Assembly (NCBI RefSeq): GCF_002160495.1 | Contig: NZ_NFKR01000019.1 | Span: 1-51,341 of the forward strand | Origin: Erysipelatoclostridium sp. An173 | Lineage (GTDB): Bacteria > Bacillota_I > Bacilli_A > Erysipelotrichales > Coprobacillaceae | Direction: 5' to 3' | Length of the DNA stretch: 51,341 nucleotides | Shown: piece by piece, positions 33,968 to 44,169 of the stretch | Layout: every line of letters begins with the position of its first letter | Numbering within the stretch: the stretch's first letter is position 1 | Made by a program: the position numbers and the translations under genes | Notes under the pieces: model-generated | Told to the model about the DNA's origin: nothing | Seen by the model: only the letters and a program-made list of their open reading frames with translations | Database searches by the model: none

Positions 33968-36364
33968 CTAGAATTTAAGTTTTTCTAAATGCCAGATATC
34001 ATCAACATATTGTTGAATTGTACGATCTGATGAGAAGAATCCACTTTTAGCAATATTTACAAGACATGCTCTAGCCCAGCGATTACGATCTTGATATAAA
34101 TCACGTACTTTTCTTTGTGTTTCACAATAAGATTCATAATCAGCTAAAACAAAGTATTCATCATTTTTGTTCATTAATTCTTCAAAAATAACTCTGAATT
34201 CTTCACGATTATCGATGAATGTTCCATCCATCAAACTATCAATAACACGTTTTAATCTTGGATTATTGTTGTAGTAATCCCATGCCCGATAAGTTCCGCT
34301 ATCACGTAATTCTTTTACTTCGAAATCTTTCAAACCAAAGATTAAGCAGTTATCTTCACCAACAAGTTCAGAAATTTCAACATTAGCACCATCTAAAGTA
34401 CCTAAAGTAATTGCACCGTTCATCATGAATTTCATATTTCCAGTACCACTAGCTTCTTTACCTGCTGTTGAAATTTGTTCTGAAACATCAGCTGCTGGCA
34501 TAATTTTTTCTGCCAATGTTACTCCATAGTTTTCTAAGAAAACAACTTTTAAGTATTTATTAGTTTCTGGATCGTTATTTACAACTTCTCCAACGCTATT
34601 GATTAATTTGATAACTTTTTTAGCAAAATAGTATCCGCTTGCTGCTTTTGCTCCAAAAATGAATGTTCTTGGTTCAATACGATAATCAGGATTATCTTTC
34701 ATTCTAAAATATAAATCAATAATGTGTAATACATTTAATAATTGACGTTTATATGCATGTAGACGTTTTACTTGAATGTCAAAGATACTATCAACATCTA
34801 CTGTAATACCATTATGTTCTTTGATATAGTCAGCAAGAATTTGTTTTCTTTCTCTTTTAACATCTAAGAAACGTTCTTGAAGTACCGGATCATCAACATG
34901 ATCTAGTAAATCTTCTAATTTTTCTGGATGTTTGATCCAGCTATCACCAATATATTCAGTGATTAATGATGATAATTCAGGGTTACAATATGCTAACCAG
35001 CGACGATGAGTTACCCCATTTGTTTTATTGTTGAATTTATTTGGGTATAAAACGGCAAAATCTCTTAATTCACGTTCAGCTAAAATATCTGAGTGTAATT
35101 TAGCAACACCGTTAACACTAAAGCTTCCAACAATTGCAAGTTTTGCCATATATACAGTACCATCGCGTAAAATCATTACTCGATCTACTAATTCATCATC
35201 GTGTCCACTAACCATTTTAGCATACCCAACAAAACGACGATGAATTTCTTCAATAATCTGATAAACTCTTGGCAATAATGATTGCATTACATCAATTGGC
35301 CAAGTTTCCATTGCTTCAGCTAAGATAGTGTGGTTTGTATAAGCAAATGTTTGAGTAGTAATATCCCAAGCTTCTTCCCATTCATAATCATGTTCATCAA
35401 TTAAGATTCTCATCAATTCTGGAATTGCTAAAACTGGATGAGTATCGTTTAATTGAATAACATTTTTTTCATGGAAATTACTTAAACTAGGATATTGTCT
35501 TAAATGTGCTTTAACAATAGAAGCTAATCCTGCACATGTAAAGAAATATTCTTGTTTTAAACGCAACACTTTTCCTGCTGGTGTTGAATCATCAGGATAA
35601 AGCATTTGACAAATATCGCGAACATTTTGAACGTATTGTCTAAAATCCTGATTTGCAGGAATATTATCACTAGCTTCTGCAGACCACAAACGTAATGTGT
35701 TTGTTGTTACTGTATCATTACCAACGATAGGTACATCATAAGGAACTGCAAATACTTCTTCAGCATCTACATGTTCATATTTTCCTGTTTCTTCATTGAA
35801 AACAATTTTTCCAAAGAATTTTACTGGTACACGATGTTTTGGTTTTCTTACTTCCCAGTTAAATCCTACCTGCATCCATTGATCAGGTAATTCAATTTGA
35901 TAACCATTTTCGATCTTTTGTTTAAATAAACCATATTCATAACGAATAGTATGTCCATGACCTGGATATTTTAATGAAGCTAAAGAATCCATAAAGCAAG
36001 CTGCTAAACGACCTAAACCACCGTTTCCAAGTCCAGCATCGCTTTCTAATTCTTCTAAATCATGAATGTTAATACCATATTCAGCTAATCCTTCTTTAGC
36101 AATTTGATAAATACCAAGATTCATCATATTATTTACTAGAAGACGTCCCATTAAAAATTCCATTGAAAAATAATGCATTTGTTTTTGACAATTGTTACGA
36201 ATCATAGCTTTACTAGTTGCCCAGTTAACTGAAGCATAGTCACGAACCATTGTTTCTAATACTAAGAAACGTTCAGTAATATGACTTTCTTCAACAGTAC
36301 GTCCATATGATTCAATAATTCTACGTGAAAACTCAAATTTAAATTCTTCTTTGTTCTTAAACAT
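33968..36364 (-). CDS. glgP: Glycogen/starch/alpha-glucan phosphorylase
   Basis: GlgP releases glucose-1-phosphate from the non-reducing ends of alpha-1,4-glucans. The 798-residue protein is full length. Seen are MHYFSMEFLMGRLL, GLGNGGLGRLAACF (active-site loop), VIQLNDTHPVLAIPELMRIL and VKRLHAYKRQLLN. The PLP site ASGTGNMKFMMNGA has its lysine near residue 645. It follows glgB by 24 bp and ends in a strong terminator. Confidence 0.97.
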   Translation of the reverse strand: MFKNKEEFKFEFSRRIIESYGRTVEESHITERFLVLETMVRDYASVNWATSKAMIRNNCQKQMHYFSMEFLMGRLLVNNMMNLGIYQIAKEGLAEYGINIHDLEELESDAGLGNGGLGRLAACFMDSLASLKYPGHGHTIRYEYGLFKQKIENGYQIELPDQWMQVGFNWEVRKPKHRVPVKFFGKIVFNEETGKYEHVDAEEVFAVPYDVPIVGNDTVTTNTLRLWSAEASDNIPANQDFRQYVQNVRDICQMLYPDDSTPAGKVLRLKQEYFFTCAGLASIVKAHLRQYPSLSNFHEKNVIQLNDTHPVLAIPELMRILIDEHDYEWEEAWDITTQTFAYTNHTILAEAMETWPIDVMQSLLPRVYQIIEEIHRRFVGYAKMVSGHDDELVDRVMILRDGTVYMAKLAIVGSFSVNGVAKLHSDILAERELRDFAVLYPNKFNNKTNGVTHRRWLAYCNPELSSLITEYIGDSWIKHPEKLEDLLDHVDDPVLQERFLDVKRERKQILADYIKEHNGITVDVDSIFDIQVKRLHAYKRQLLNVLHIIDLYFRMKDNPDYRIEPRTFIFGAKAASGYYFAKKVIKLINSVGEVVNNDPETNKYLKVVFLENYGVTLAEKIMPAADVSEQISTAGKEASGTGNMKFMMNGAITLGTLDGANVEISELVGEDNCLIFGLKDFEVKELRDSGTYRAWDYYNNNPRLKRVIDSLMDGTFIDNREEFRVIFEELMNKNDEYFVLADYESYCETQRKVRDLYQDRNRWARACLVNIAKSGFFSSDRTIQQYVDDIWHLEKLKF

Positions 36365-36388
36365 ATTATCTCCTTTTTGATACCAGTT

Positions 36389-38251
36389 TTATTTTGGTGC
36401 TTTATATTCGAAAATCATGCTGCCAAAAGGAGCAATATTCACTGGTATATAATATTCTTTATTTAAAGTTTGACCTTTTTTAGCTCTAATAGCACGTTTG
36501 TTAGTATAGTTACTTCCACTATAAATATCAGTATCGCTATTAAGAATTTCTTTATAAGATCCTGGTTTGTTTACTGGAATCTTATAACCTTCATGCTTAT
36601 TAGCAGTAAAGTTCATTACTGCAATCAATGAACTACCATCAGTTCCTTTTCTTTCTATTGCAAAGACGCTTTGAGCCCGATCATCAACAACAAGCCATTC
36701 AAAACCGTCCATGCCATAGTCTTGTTCATACATACATTGATAATTTTTATAGATTTCATTTAATCTAATCATGAAATGATGGAAAGAATCATGAATTGGG
36801 TATTTTAAAATATTCCATCCCAATGCCACTTTTTCGTCCCATTCCTTATATTCACCTAATTCATTTCCCATAAAGTTTAATTTCTTACCTGGATGAATCA
36901 TCATATAAGTATATAGCGTTTTTAATTGCGCAAATTTTTGTTCATGAGTACCCCAGATTTTATCAACAATGGTACCTTTACTATGAACAACTTCATCATG
37001 TGAAAATGGCAATATAAAGTTTTCGCTATAAAAATATGCCATTGAAAAAGTAATTAAATTGTGGTCACTTTGACGATATACTGGATCCAATTTCATGTAC
37101 TTCAAAGTATCATTCATCCAACCTAAATCCCATTTGTAGTCAAATCCTAGACCACCAACGTCTGGTGATTTAGTAACGCCATTAAAATCACTAGAATCTT
37201 CTGCAATTAACATAACCCCAGGGAAATATCCTTTCATGTGGTTATTCATTCTACGCATAAATTCTACTGCTCCGTCGTTTAGACCAGCTTCTTTATTTCC
37301 CTTCCAATAAATTAAATTGCTTACTGCATCAAATCTAATTCCATCAACGTGGAAATATTTAGCAAAAAAGCCAACGCTACTCATCAAAAAGCTGCGTACT
37401 TCTTCGCGCCCAACATCAAAATAAACACTATCCCATTCTGTATAACGGCGATTAATATCTGGATAATCATAAACAAAACCGCCATCAAATTGATATAAAC
37501 CATGTCCATCTTTTACAAAATGAGCTGGAACAAAATCCATGATAACACCAATTCCAGCTTTATGACAAGCATTTATGAATTTCATCAATCCCTTTGGTTC
37601 ACCATAACGGCTTGTTACACTAAAGTAACCAGTTGCCTGATATCCCCAAGAACCGTCGAATGGAAACTCAGTTAATGGCATTAATTCAAGATGAGTATAA
37701 TGATTTTCAACTAAATAAGGAATGATCAAGTCTATCATTTCTTCATAAGTATAAAATTCACCATCTTCTTCATCTGTAAAATCTTTTTTCATTTTCCAGG
37801 AACCAATATTTGCTTCATAAATATTCATTGGTTTATCAAAGTTTTTAGTTCTGGCATTTAACCAGCGTTTATCCGACCAGCGGAAATTTTCAATATTGTA
37901 TACTCTTGATGCAGTTCCAGGCCGTAATTCACTATAAAAAGCGTATGGATCTGCACGATCAACAGTCGCAAAATTTTGGGTTTCAATTCGATATTTATAC
38001 AATGCTTTTTCCTTAACTCCAGGAATAAACAAAGTCCAAATACCACCATCGGTATATTTTTCCATATAGTGATTGCTTCCATCCCAATCATTAAAATCAC
38101 CTACGACTTGTACACTACGTGCATTAGGTGCATAAACGGTGAAGCGGACACCTTTTTTATGGTTGTTTGTCTCCAAATGAGCACCAAAAATTTTATACGC
38201 CTCTAAAGTATTTCCTTTATGAAATACGTGAATCAAAAAATCATCGAGCAT
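36389..38251 (-). CDS. glgB: 1,4-alpha-glucan branching enzyme
   Basis: GlgB makes the alpha-1,6 branches of glycogen. The 620-residue protein has an N-terminal CBM48 domain (GVRFTVYAPNARSVQVVGDFNDW) and a GH13 barrel. The barrel motifs are DFVPAHFV, the nucleophile region GIRFDAVSN near 304, the acid Glu in LIAEDSS near 350 and LPFSHDEVVH. An all-beta C-terminal domain follows. It is the first gene of a two-gene glgB-glgP operon. glgC, glgD and glgA are not in the window. A cre-like site lies upstream, suggesting catabolite control. Confidence 0.96.
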   Translation of the reverse strand: MLDDFLIHVFHKGNTLEAYKIFGAHLETNNHKKGVRFTVYAPNARSVQVVGDFNDWDGSNHYMEKYTDGGIWTLFIPGVKEKALYKYRIETQNFATVDRADPYAFYSELRPGTASRVYNIENFRWSDKRWLNARTKNFDKPMNIYEANIGSWKMKKDFTDEEDGEFYTYEEMIDLIIPYLVENHYTHLELMPLTEFPFDGSWGYQATGYFSVTSRYGEPKGLMKFINACHKAGIGVIMDFVPAHFVKDGHGLYQFDGGFVYDYPDINRRYTEWDSVYFDVGREEVRSFLMSSVGFFAKYFHVDGIRFDAVSNLIYWKGNKEAGLNDGAVEFMRRMNNHMKGYFPGVMLIAEDSSDFNGVTKSPDVGGLGFDYKWDLGWMNDTLKYMKLDPVYRQSDHNLITFSMAYFYSENFILPFSHDEVVHSKGTIVDKIWGTHEQKFAQLKTLYTYMMIHPGKKLNFMGNELGEYKEWDEKVALGWNILKYPIHDSFHHFMIRLNEIYKNYQCMYEQDYGMDGFEWLVVDDRAQSVFAIERKGTDGSSLIAVMNFTANKHEGYKIPVNKPGSYKEILNSDTDIYSGSNYTNKRAIRAKKGQTLNKEYYIPVNIAPFGSMIFEYKAPK

Positions 38252-38281
38252 GTGTCACTCCCCCTTTTCTAAGATAAAATC

Positions 38282-38313
38282 ATTATATCATAATTAAAGG
38301 TGCATTTCATCAA
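38282..38313 (-). promoter_or_regulatory. Tentative glgB promoter
   Basis: Minus-strand TTGATG and TATAAT, but with a wide 20-nt spacer. The -10 box is good; the -35 box is uncertain. Confidence 0.35.
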
Positions 38314-38317
38314 AAAA

Positions 38318-38331
38318 TGATAACGCTTTCA
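38318..38331. promoter_or_regulatory. cre-like site upstream of glgB
   Basis: TGATAACGCTTTCA fits the CcpA consensus TGWNANCGNTNWCA at every fixed position. It lies about 70 bp upstream of glgB, just upstream of the tentative -35 box. Confidence 0.6.
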
Positions 38332-38613
38332 GAGTGCTGGTAAAAATATATAGTAATCAAAACAAGTATTCTTTTACTATGATCGACTACTTATCTTGAT
38401 TAAATCAGTAAAACTTAAAAAATTGTTGGATTGGACCCGCTCCCTATTCTAACAAAATATCAAAAAAATGAAAAGCAATTTTTTTACTTTCAAACCTAAT
38501 TAATAGTCATTCTATCAATAAAAATCATATTTTTACTTAATATTCAGCCTTGTTGACTTATTAAAAAACCATATTTTTATTAAATTCATCTTTTTGTATC
38601 AATCTTTAAAAGA

Positions 38614-38658
38614 ATAAAAAAACAAGTAGATATTATTTGATAATATCAAACTTGTTTT
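38614..38658 (-). terminator. Terminator of the lysR-type gene
   Basis: The outer stem AACAAGT/ACTTGTT and inner stem GATATTAT/ATAATATC end in a T7-rich tail on the minus strand. Confidence 0.75.
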
Positions 38659-39545
38659 TATTTACCATCTTTAATCTCTTTAGAAATAAAATCAATAAAT
38701 CTTGAAATTGTATAACTAAAAGACTGATATTTTTTCCAGATAACTATTGAAGCTGTTGTCATTTTAGGATAAAGCGGTCTAAAACATAGCTGGTCACTAA
38801 TAACATTGCTTGTAGAACCTTCAATAACGATTGCATAACCTACATCATTTTCTACTAAAGTAGCCGCAGTAGATGATAATTCAGAGACTGCAACAAAATT
38901 AAGTTTTTCATAATCGTTTCCCATCCAGTTTTTCAACTGATTTTGTGTTTCAATTCTTGCGGTATTTATTAATGGTATATTTATTAAATCTGATGCTTCT
39001 AAATAATCTTTACTAGCTAGCGGTGAATCGGCTTTCATCAATATTCCCCATGTTTCTAATTGATTCATTTTCAAAAAATTTAATTTTTCCGAATCAATTG
39101 GTTCAATAACAAAACCCAGATCAACTAAACCATTATCGATTGCTTCCATGATAAAATCAGAATTTCCGTTTTTTACTTTAAAAACCACATCTGGATATAT
39201 TTCCTTAAATTCTTTAATATATCTTCCCATGGTTTGAGTTGCTTCAGTTAAACCACAAGCTAAAACAATTTCACCACTCACATCATTATCTTGATTACTA
39301 ATTTCCAGCTCGGTTTTTTCAGCTAAACTAACAATTTCTTCAGCTCTTCTTTTTAATAACATTCCAACATCTGTCAAAATCATTTTTCTTTTGCCACGAA
39401 TAAATAACGCTACACCTAATTCATCTTCTAATTGCATTAACTGACGACTAAGGGTTGGCTGGGTAATATGTAATACTTCTGCAGCTCTAGTAATATTTCC
39501 TTCTCTAGCTACAGCTAAAAAATATTTTAAAACTCGTATTTCCAT
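38658..39545 (-). CDS. LysR-type transcriptional regulator
   Basis: A 295-residue LTTR. The N-terminal winged helix is MEIRVLKYFLAVAREGNITRAAEVLHITQPTLSRQLMQLEDELG. The periplasmic-binding-protein-like effector domain follows from about 90 (GEIVLACGLTEATQTMGRYI). The ATG at 39545 (GAGGTGA, five bases) fits the usual MEIR start; an ATG lies one codon upstream. Related regulators often sit beside aldo/keto reductase genes, as here. The effector is unknown. Confidence 0.92.
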   Translation of the reverse strand: MEIRVLKYFLAVAREGNITRAAEVLHITQPTLSRQLMQLEDELGVALFIRGKRKMILTDVGMLLKRRAEEIVSLAEKTELEISNQDNDVSGEIVLACGLTEATQTMGRYIKEFKEIYPDVVFKVKNGNSDFIMEAIDNGLVDLGFVIEPIDSEKLNFLKMNQLETWGILMKADSPLASKDYLEASDLINIPLINTARIETQNQLKNWMGNDYEKLNFVAVSELSSTAATLVENDVGYAIVIEGSTSNVISDQLCFRPLYPKMTTASIVIWKKYQSFSYTISRFIDFISKEIKDGK

Positions 39546-39669
39546 CATGATCACCTCAATTTTTATTTAATTTTATCATTGATGTTAGCTTGTTGTAAAC
39601 AAAAACGGCTAACTATAATAATCTAGTTTTCATCAAATAAACAGAGTAAATATTAATCAATATAATATA

Positions 39670-39721
39670 GAAAAATCCCACTAAAGCAGATACATTTATT
39701 TTATATATCTACTTTAGCGGG
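39670..39721 (-). terminator. Terminator of the DUF3737 gene
   Basis: CCCACTAAAG/CTTTAGCGGG with the inner pairing AGATA/TATCT. TTTTT follows on the minus strand. Confidence 0.65.
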
Positions 39722-39752
39722 AACCTATCATAAGTTAGTTTTTAAGCTCTAT

Positions 39753-40628
39753 TTAATTTGTGATAGTACACTCTTTGCATTCTTGATTAAAATTCATAAC
39801 ATTGCAGCAATGAATTTGACATTTTGTTGGTGCATCTAATACGATTTGATCAATGCTATCAGCACAAATATAACCTGATTCAGGATTTTTTACACTAACA
39901 ATATTTCCTTTAATTGTTGCTTGAACATCACTTTTTTCAAAACTCAAATCAGTATCGATCATTTCACAATCTTCTAAAATTAATCCTTTAGCATAACATA
40001 GCGGCTGAGTACCAATGATTTTACAACGTACTAATTTTAAATTCTCACTATACCAGGCTAAATATTCTCCTTTTAAAACACTATCATAAACAGTAACATT
40101 TTTACTATGCCAAAAAGCATCTTTAGTATCTAAATATGAATTTTTAATAACCATATTTTCTACATATTGAAAAGAATATTTACCACTTAACTCAAAATGA
40201 TCCAACTCAATATCATTACTGTGTAAAAATGGATACTCACCAGTTAATTTACAATTGCTCAATTTTAAATTAGCACTCATCCAGCCAAATTCTGGTGAAA
40301 TAATATCACAATTATTCAATGAAACATTGTGACATTCACGGACTGCTTTAATACCATGTAATTTACTATTTTCAATAGTGACATCATTATCATACCATAA
40401 AGCTGCCCGGCATAAATCAGTCATTTCAGTATTTATAATCTTAGCATGATTAACATGCCAAAATGGATATCTTAATGCAAAATAACAACTATCTACAAGA
40501 ATATCATGGGTTTCTTTAAATGGTGATTCACCATCTTGAGGACCTTGAAAATTACAACTAATTACTTCACTATCATGAAGCCCATATAAAGCTCTTTCTT
40601 CATCGAAATTTTGATTTACTATTTTCAT
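39753..40628 (-). CDS. DUF3737 family protein (right-handed beta-helix type)
   Basis: A 291-residue soluble protein built of repeated short strands (LKLSNCKLTGEYPFLHSNDIELDHFELSGKYSFQYVENMVIKN), the pattern of pentapeptide-like beta-helices. The start FDEERALYGLHDSEVISCNFQGPQDGESPFK is the DUF3737 hallmark. Many Trp/Phe/His residues recur in the same register (YPFWH, DAFWHS, LAWYS). Function unknown. Its promoter matches that of the aldo/keto reductase gene upstream, so the two are probably coregulated. Confidence 0.88.
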   Translation of the reverse strand: MKIVNQNFDEERALYGLHDSEVISCNFQGPQDGESPFKETHDILVDSCYFALRYPFWHVNHAKIINTEMTDLCRAALWYDNDVTIENSKLHGIKAVRECHNVSLNNCDIISPEFGWMSANLKLSNCKLTGEYPFLHSNDIELDHFELSGKYSFQYVENMVIKNSYLDTKDAFWHSKNVTVYDSVLKGEYLAWYSENLKLVRCKIIGTQPLCYAKGLILEDCEMIDTDLSFEKSDVQATIKGNIVSVKNPESGYICADSIDQIVLDAPTKCQIHCCNVMNFNQECKECTITN

Positions 40629-40667
40629 AATCTCACTTCTTTCTAATTGTATTCTTTTGACAATATT

Positions 40668-40700
40668 ATCTTAAACCTGTTTTTTATATATGTCTAATAC
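40668..40700 (-). promoter_or_regulatory. Promoter of the DUF3737 gene with shared GTATTAGACAT element
   Basis: On the minus strand TAGACA, a 17-nt spacer, then TAAGAT. The 11-mer GTATTAGACAT around the -35 box is identical to that upstream of the aldo/keto reductase gene. Confidence 0.55.
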
Positions 40701-40717
40701 TTATTAATTATCCTTTC

Positions 40718-40734
40718 TATACCTTAAAGGTATA
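40718..40734. other. 17-bp palindrome upstream of the DUF3737 promoter
   Basis: TATACCTT-A-AAGGTATA, just upstream of the -35 region. It is a candidate regulator-binding site. Confidence 0.5.
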
Positions 40735-40736
40735 CC

Positions 40737-40763
40737 AAAACAAGAGCGGTTACGCTCTTGTTT
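40737..40763 (-). terminator. Terminator of the aldo/keto reductase gene
   Basis: AAACAAGAGCG/CGCTCTTGTTT with a GTTA loop. Confidence 0.75.
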
Positions 40764-40770
40764 GAAATAT

Positions 40771-41754
<984 letters not shown>

Positions 41755-41796
41755 AACTTATCTTCCTTTCTAAGTATCTTTTTTCTTGACACTTAT

Positions 41797-41829
41797 ATTT
41801 TAACTAGCACAATTTAAAATGTCTAATAC
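41797..41829 (-). promoter_or_regulatory. Promoter of the aldo/keto reductase gene with shared GTATTAGACAT element
   Basis: On the minus strand TAGACA, a 17-nt spacer, then TAAAAT. Upstream, TATAGGTATT (overlapping the shared 11-mer) and TATAGGCATT form a direct repeat, as expected for a LysR-type activator site. Confidence 0.6.
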
Positions 41830-41873
41830 CTATAGTAAATATATACAATGCCTATAAGCTATGATTTTTAGAA

Positions 41874-42416
41874 TTACTTTTCATATTTAAAAATAATTTT
41901 TAAAGCATGATATAGATATTCTTCACATGTAGCAATATTATGGCGGCCATTTTTTCTAATAGCATAACAAAAATTATTTTCATTAAAAGTTTGACTTTGC
42001 ATCATTTCTACCATCTGGCTATTGACCTGATTAAATACTTGAATTTCTGCTACAGAGCGCATAAAATTTTGGGGCTGATTTAAAGCATCAAAAGTAGCAC
42101 TAACAACAATTAGTGGTTGAATGTCTTTATTTTCAATCATTCGATCTAATAAATTAATTAAATTTCCTTTTTTACGGTCAAAAAAATCACCTGCATGCTC
42201 CAGCCATGCATCAAATACAAAATATTATATTTAATGTGATGATGATTTTTATTATAACCAAATGGTAAATACACATAAGCTGGTTGGGTTATTTTTAATT
42301 GTGTAATCAACCGAATCATAAAATACATGAATAACTGTTCCTTTATTATTAGCTTTTTTAAAATACAAATCAGGAATTTTATTTATAAATTCAATTTCTC
42401 TTATTTTATTAATCAT
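41874..42416 (-). pseudogene. Decayed alpha/beta-hydrolase (esterase-like) gene
   Basis: The 5' part (ATG at 42416) reads GTVIHVFYDSVDYT and stops at 42252. A second frame carries on with QPAYVYLPFGYNK...YNILYLMHGWS. A third frame from about 42190 holds HAGDFFDRKKGN...LLDRMIENKDIQPLIVV and runs to the end at 41874. These pieces line up in order with feruloyl/acetyl-xylan esterase-like proteins. At least two frameshifts and an internal deletion are needed; the stretch that would carry the nucleophile GxSxG is missing. The last 88 codons are open but are not an intact enzyme. Confidence 0.75.
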
Positions 42417-42439
42417 TATTTTATCGCCATCCTTTTATC

Positions 42440-42461
42440 ATATTTTGATATATCAAAATAT
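42440..42461. other. 22-bp perfect palindrome
   Basis: The half-site ATATTTTGATA is followed directly by its reverse complement. It lies 24 bp upstream of the esterase pseudogene start, where an operator would be expected. Confidence 0.5.
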
Positions 42462-42510
42462 AAAAGTACAATATCAATAATTAATAAAACTATTACTATA
42501 ACGCATAATA

Positions 42511-42542
42511 AAAACCCTAGTATTTAAATACCTAAATACCAG
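42511..42542 (-). terminator. Terminator of the glycyl radical operon
   Basis: On the minus strand CTGGTATTTA/TAAATACTAG (one mismatch) is followed by GGTTTTTATT. Confidence 0.6.
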
Positions 42543-42564
42543 AGCTTATATCAATCATAATTTT

Positions 42565-43245
42565 TTATAAATCACAAATTCCTTTATTCTCACCATAGAT
42601 TGCATACCAGTCATTATTAAAATCTGCTACTGCTTTTTCAATGTTTGGATTCTTGAAGATTTGATTTAATACAGCTACTGGTGCTGTTATTGCATGTGAG
42701 CCACTATTAAGGGCATCTCGAACTTGTTGTACCCCTTTAAAGCTTGCTGCTAATATTTTACAATCATATCCATCTACTTCAATTCTTGATGATAATTCAT
42801 GGATCAATTCAAATGGATCACTTCCTAGATTACCGATACGATTTACATATGGAGCAATATAATCAGCTCCGGCTTCTAATGCCATATAGGCTTGCATTAA
42901 ATCATAAACAGCTGTCGCCGTTACATTCATGCCACGATTTTTTAATTCTTTAATAGCTTTAATTCCTTCATATGAAACTGGTACTTTAATATATACTAAA
43001 TCATCGATTTCCTTTACAATTCGTTTAGCTTCTTTAACCATAGTTTCACAATCCAAACCAGTTACCTGGATATGCAAACTGTTTTCCATTCCAATCATTT
43101 CTCTGATTTTACGCATATGATCAAAGAAATTTTCAGGATTAGTTGCTTTTACTATTGAAGGATTACTAGTAACCCCCATAATTGGTAAATACTCTACTGC
43201 TTCTTTAATTTCATTTAAATCTACTGTATCAATTATAAATTCCAT
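42565..43245 (-). CDS. Fructose-6-phosphate aldolase-like transaldolase
   Basis: A 226-residue class I aldolase with the Schiff-base lysine at 87 (DDLVYIKVPVS). The N-terminal MEFIIDTVDLNEIKEA...GVTSNPSIV pattern is that of the FSA/TalC family. Gln60 (HIQVTG) is the residue that marks FSA-type aldolases rather than true transaldolases. It would split or form dihydroxyacetone- or hydroxyacetone-type bonds with glyceraldehyde-3-phosphate. It lies nine bases after the activase gene and ends the operon. The actual substrate depends on the product of the glycyl radical enzyme. Confidence 0.88.
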   Translation of the reverse strand: MEFIIDTVDLNEIKEAVEYLPIMGVTSNPSIVKATNPENFFDHMRKIREMIGMENSLHIQVTGLDCETMVKEAKRIVKEIDDLVYIKVPVSYEGIKAIKELKNRGMNVTATAVYDLMQAYMALEAGADYIAPYVNRIGNLGSDPFELIHELSSRIEVDGYDCKILAASFKGVQQVRDALNSGSHAITAPVAVLNQIFKNPNIEKAVADFNNDWYAIYGENKGICDL

Positions 43246-43254
43246 AACTATCTC

Positions 43255-44169
43255 CTATTCTTTAATTATATTTTTTAATCCATTTTGATTAACTAGCTGA
43301 TAAAAATGTTCCATTTGTTCATTATTAAACATTTTTAATTTACTATCTAATGTATATTGCTCATTTATTAATTCATATTTAGACGCTGCTAGTGGATTAT
43401 AATTTAATAATTCATATTTAACATCTGGATATATATTTACTAAAAACTGCACAATTTGACTAATATTACTATCTGTTGCCGTCATTGATGGTATCAATGG
43501 TGTTCTAATAATTACTTTATCTTTATAAGGACTCGTTAAAACATAAGTAATATTTTCTTTAATCAGTTTTGGTAAAACACCTGTATATTGTTGATGCAAC
43601 TTTTCATCAAATAACTTTAGATCAATATATATTAAGTCTAAATACGGTAAAATACTTTTAATTAAATCTAAAGATGCATACATAGTCGTTTCAATTGCCG
43701 TATGAATTTTTTCATCTTTACAACGTTTCAATATTTCTAATAAAAACGCCCCTTGTAATAATGGTTCACCTCCAGAAAAAGTAACCCCACCATCATCACG
43801 ATAAAAAACCTGATCATCTTTAATTTTTTCAATTAAAGTTTCAACATCATATTCAATACTATCATAACGAATCGCCCCACTAGGACAAGCATCAATTAAA
43901 TTGTCAAAACTTCCTATATAATCATAATTAAAATATGGTCGTTGCTTTAAATATTCTATTTGACCAGGTTTACTAAATTCAAGGCATCTTTGACAATGAA
44001 TACAATCATTTTTAAAATATAGCGGTTGTCTTTTAGGTGATAATCCTTCGGGATTTTGACACCATTTACATCTAAGAGGACATCCTTTAAAAAATATCGT
44101 TGTTCTAAGTCCAGTACCATCATGAACCGCAAACCTTTTAATATCAAACACTAATGCTTTAGATGTCAC
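43255..44169 (-). CDS. Glycyl radical enzyme activase (radical SAM)
   Basis: This 304-residue enzyme makes the glycyl radical in its partner by reductive cleavage of S-adenosylmethionine. The radical SAM cluster motif is C30-PLR-C34-KW-C37 after FDIKRFAVHDGTGLRTTIFFKG. A ferredoxin-like insert with extra Cys (CIHCQRC...ACPSGAI) follows, as in activases of glycerol dehydratase-type and PflC-type enzymes. The GTG at 44169 is chosen: AAAGGA lies nine bases before it and it overlaps the stop codon of the glycyl radical gene. The longer open frame upstream is inside that gene. Confidence 0.9.
   Translation of the reverse strand: MTSKALVFDIKRFAVHDGTGLRTTIFFKGCPLRCKWCQNPEGLSPKRQPLYFKNDCIHCQRCLEFSKPGQIEYLKQRPYFNYDYIGSFDNLIDACPSGAIRYDSIEYDVETLIEKIKDDQVFYRDDGGVTFSGGEPLLQGAFLLEILKRCKDEKIHTAIETTMYASLDLIKSILPYLDLIYIDLKLFDEKLHQQYTGVLPKLIKENITYVLTSPYKDKVIIRTPLIPSMTATDSNISQIVQFLVNIYPDVKYELLNYNPLAASKYELINEQYTLDSKLKMFNNEQMEHFYQLVNQNGLKNIIKE

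Larger units (their letters stand above)
38252..38657. other. 406-bp intergenic region between lysR and glgB
   Basis: It holds the glgB -10 box (TATAAT, 38282-38287 minus), a cre-like site and, at its left end, the lysR terminator. In the middle (about 38340-38610) no coding frame, hairpin or known RNA was recognised. Confidence 0.6.

Noticed and set aside
38340-38610. Possible small RNA in the lysR-glgB intergenic region
   Set aside because: No stable hairpin, U-tract or known RNA motif was found apart from the lysR terminator.
41874-42140. The 88-codon frame as an independent small gene
   Set aside because: Its residues continue an esterase-like protein whose earlier parts lie upstream in other frames, and it has no own SD.
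42327-42527. Plus-strand open frame across the esterase pseudogene start
   Set aside because: Low-complexity Ile/Phe/Asn translation of AT-rich DNA with no SD; the minus-strand fragments are convincing.
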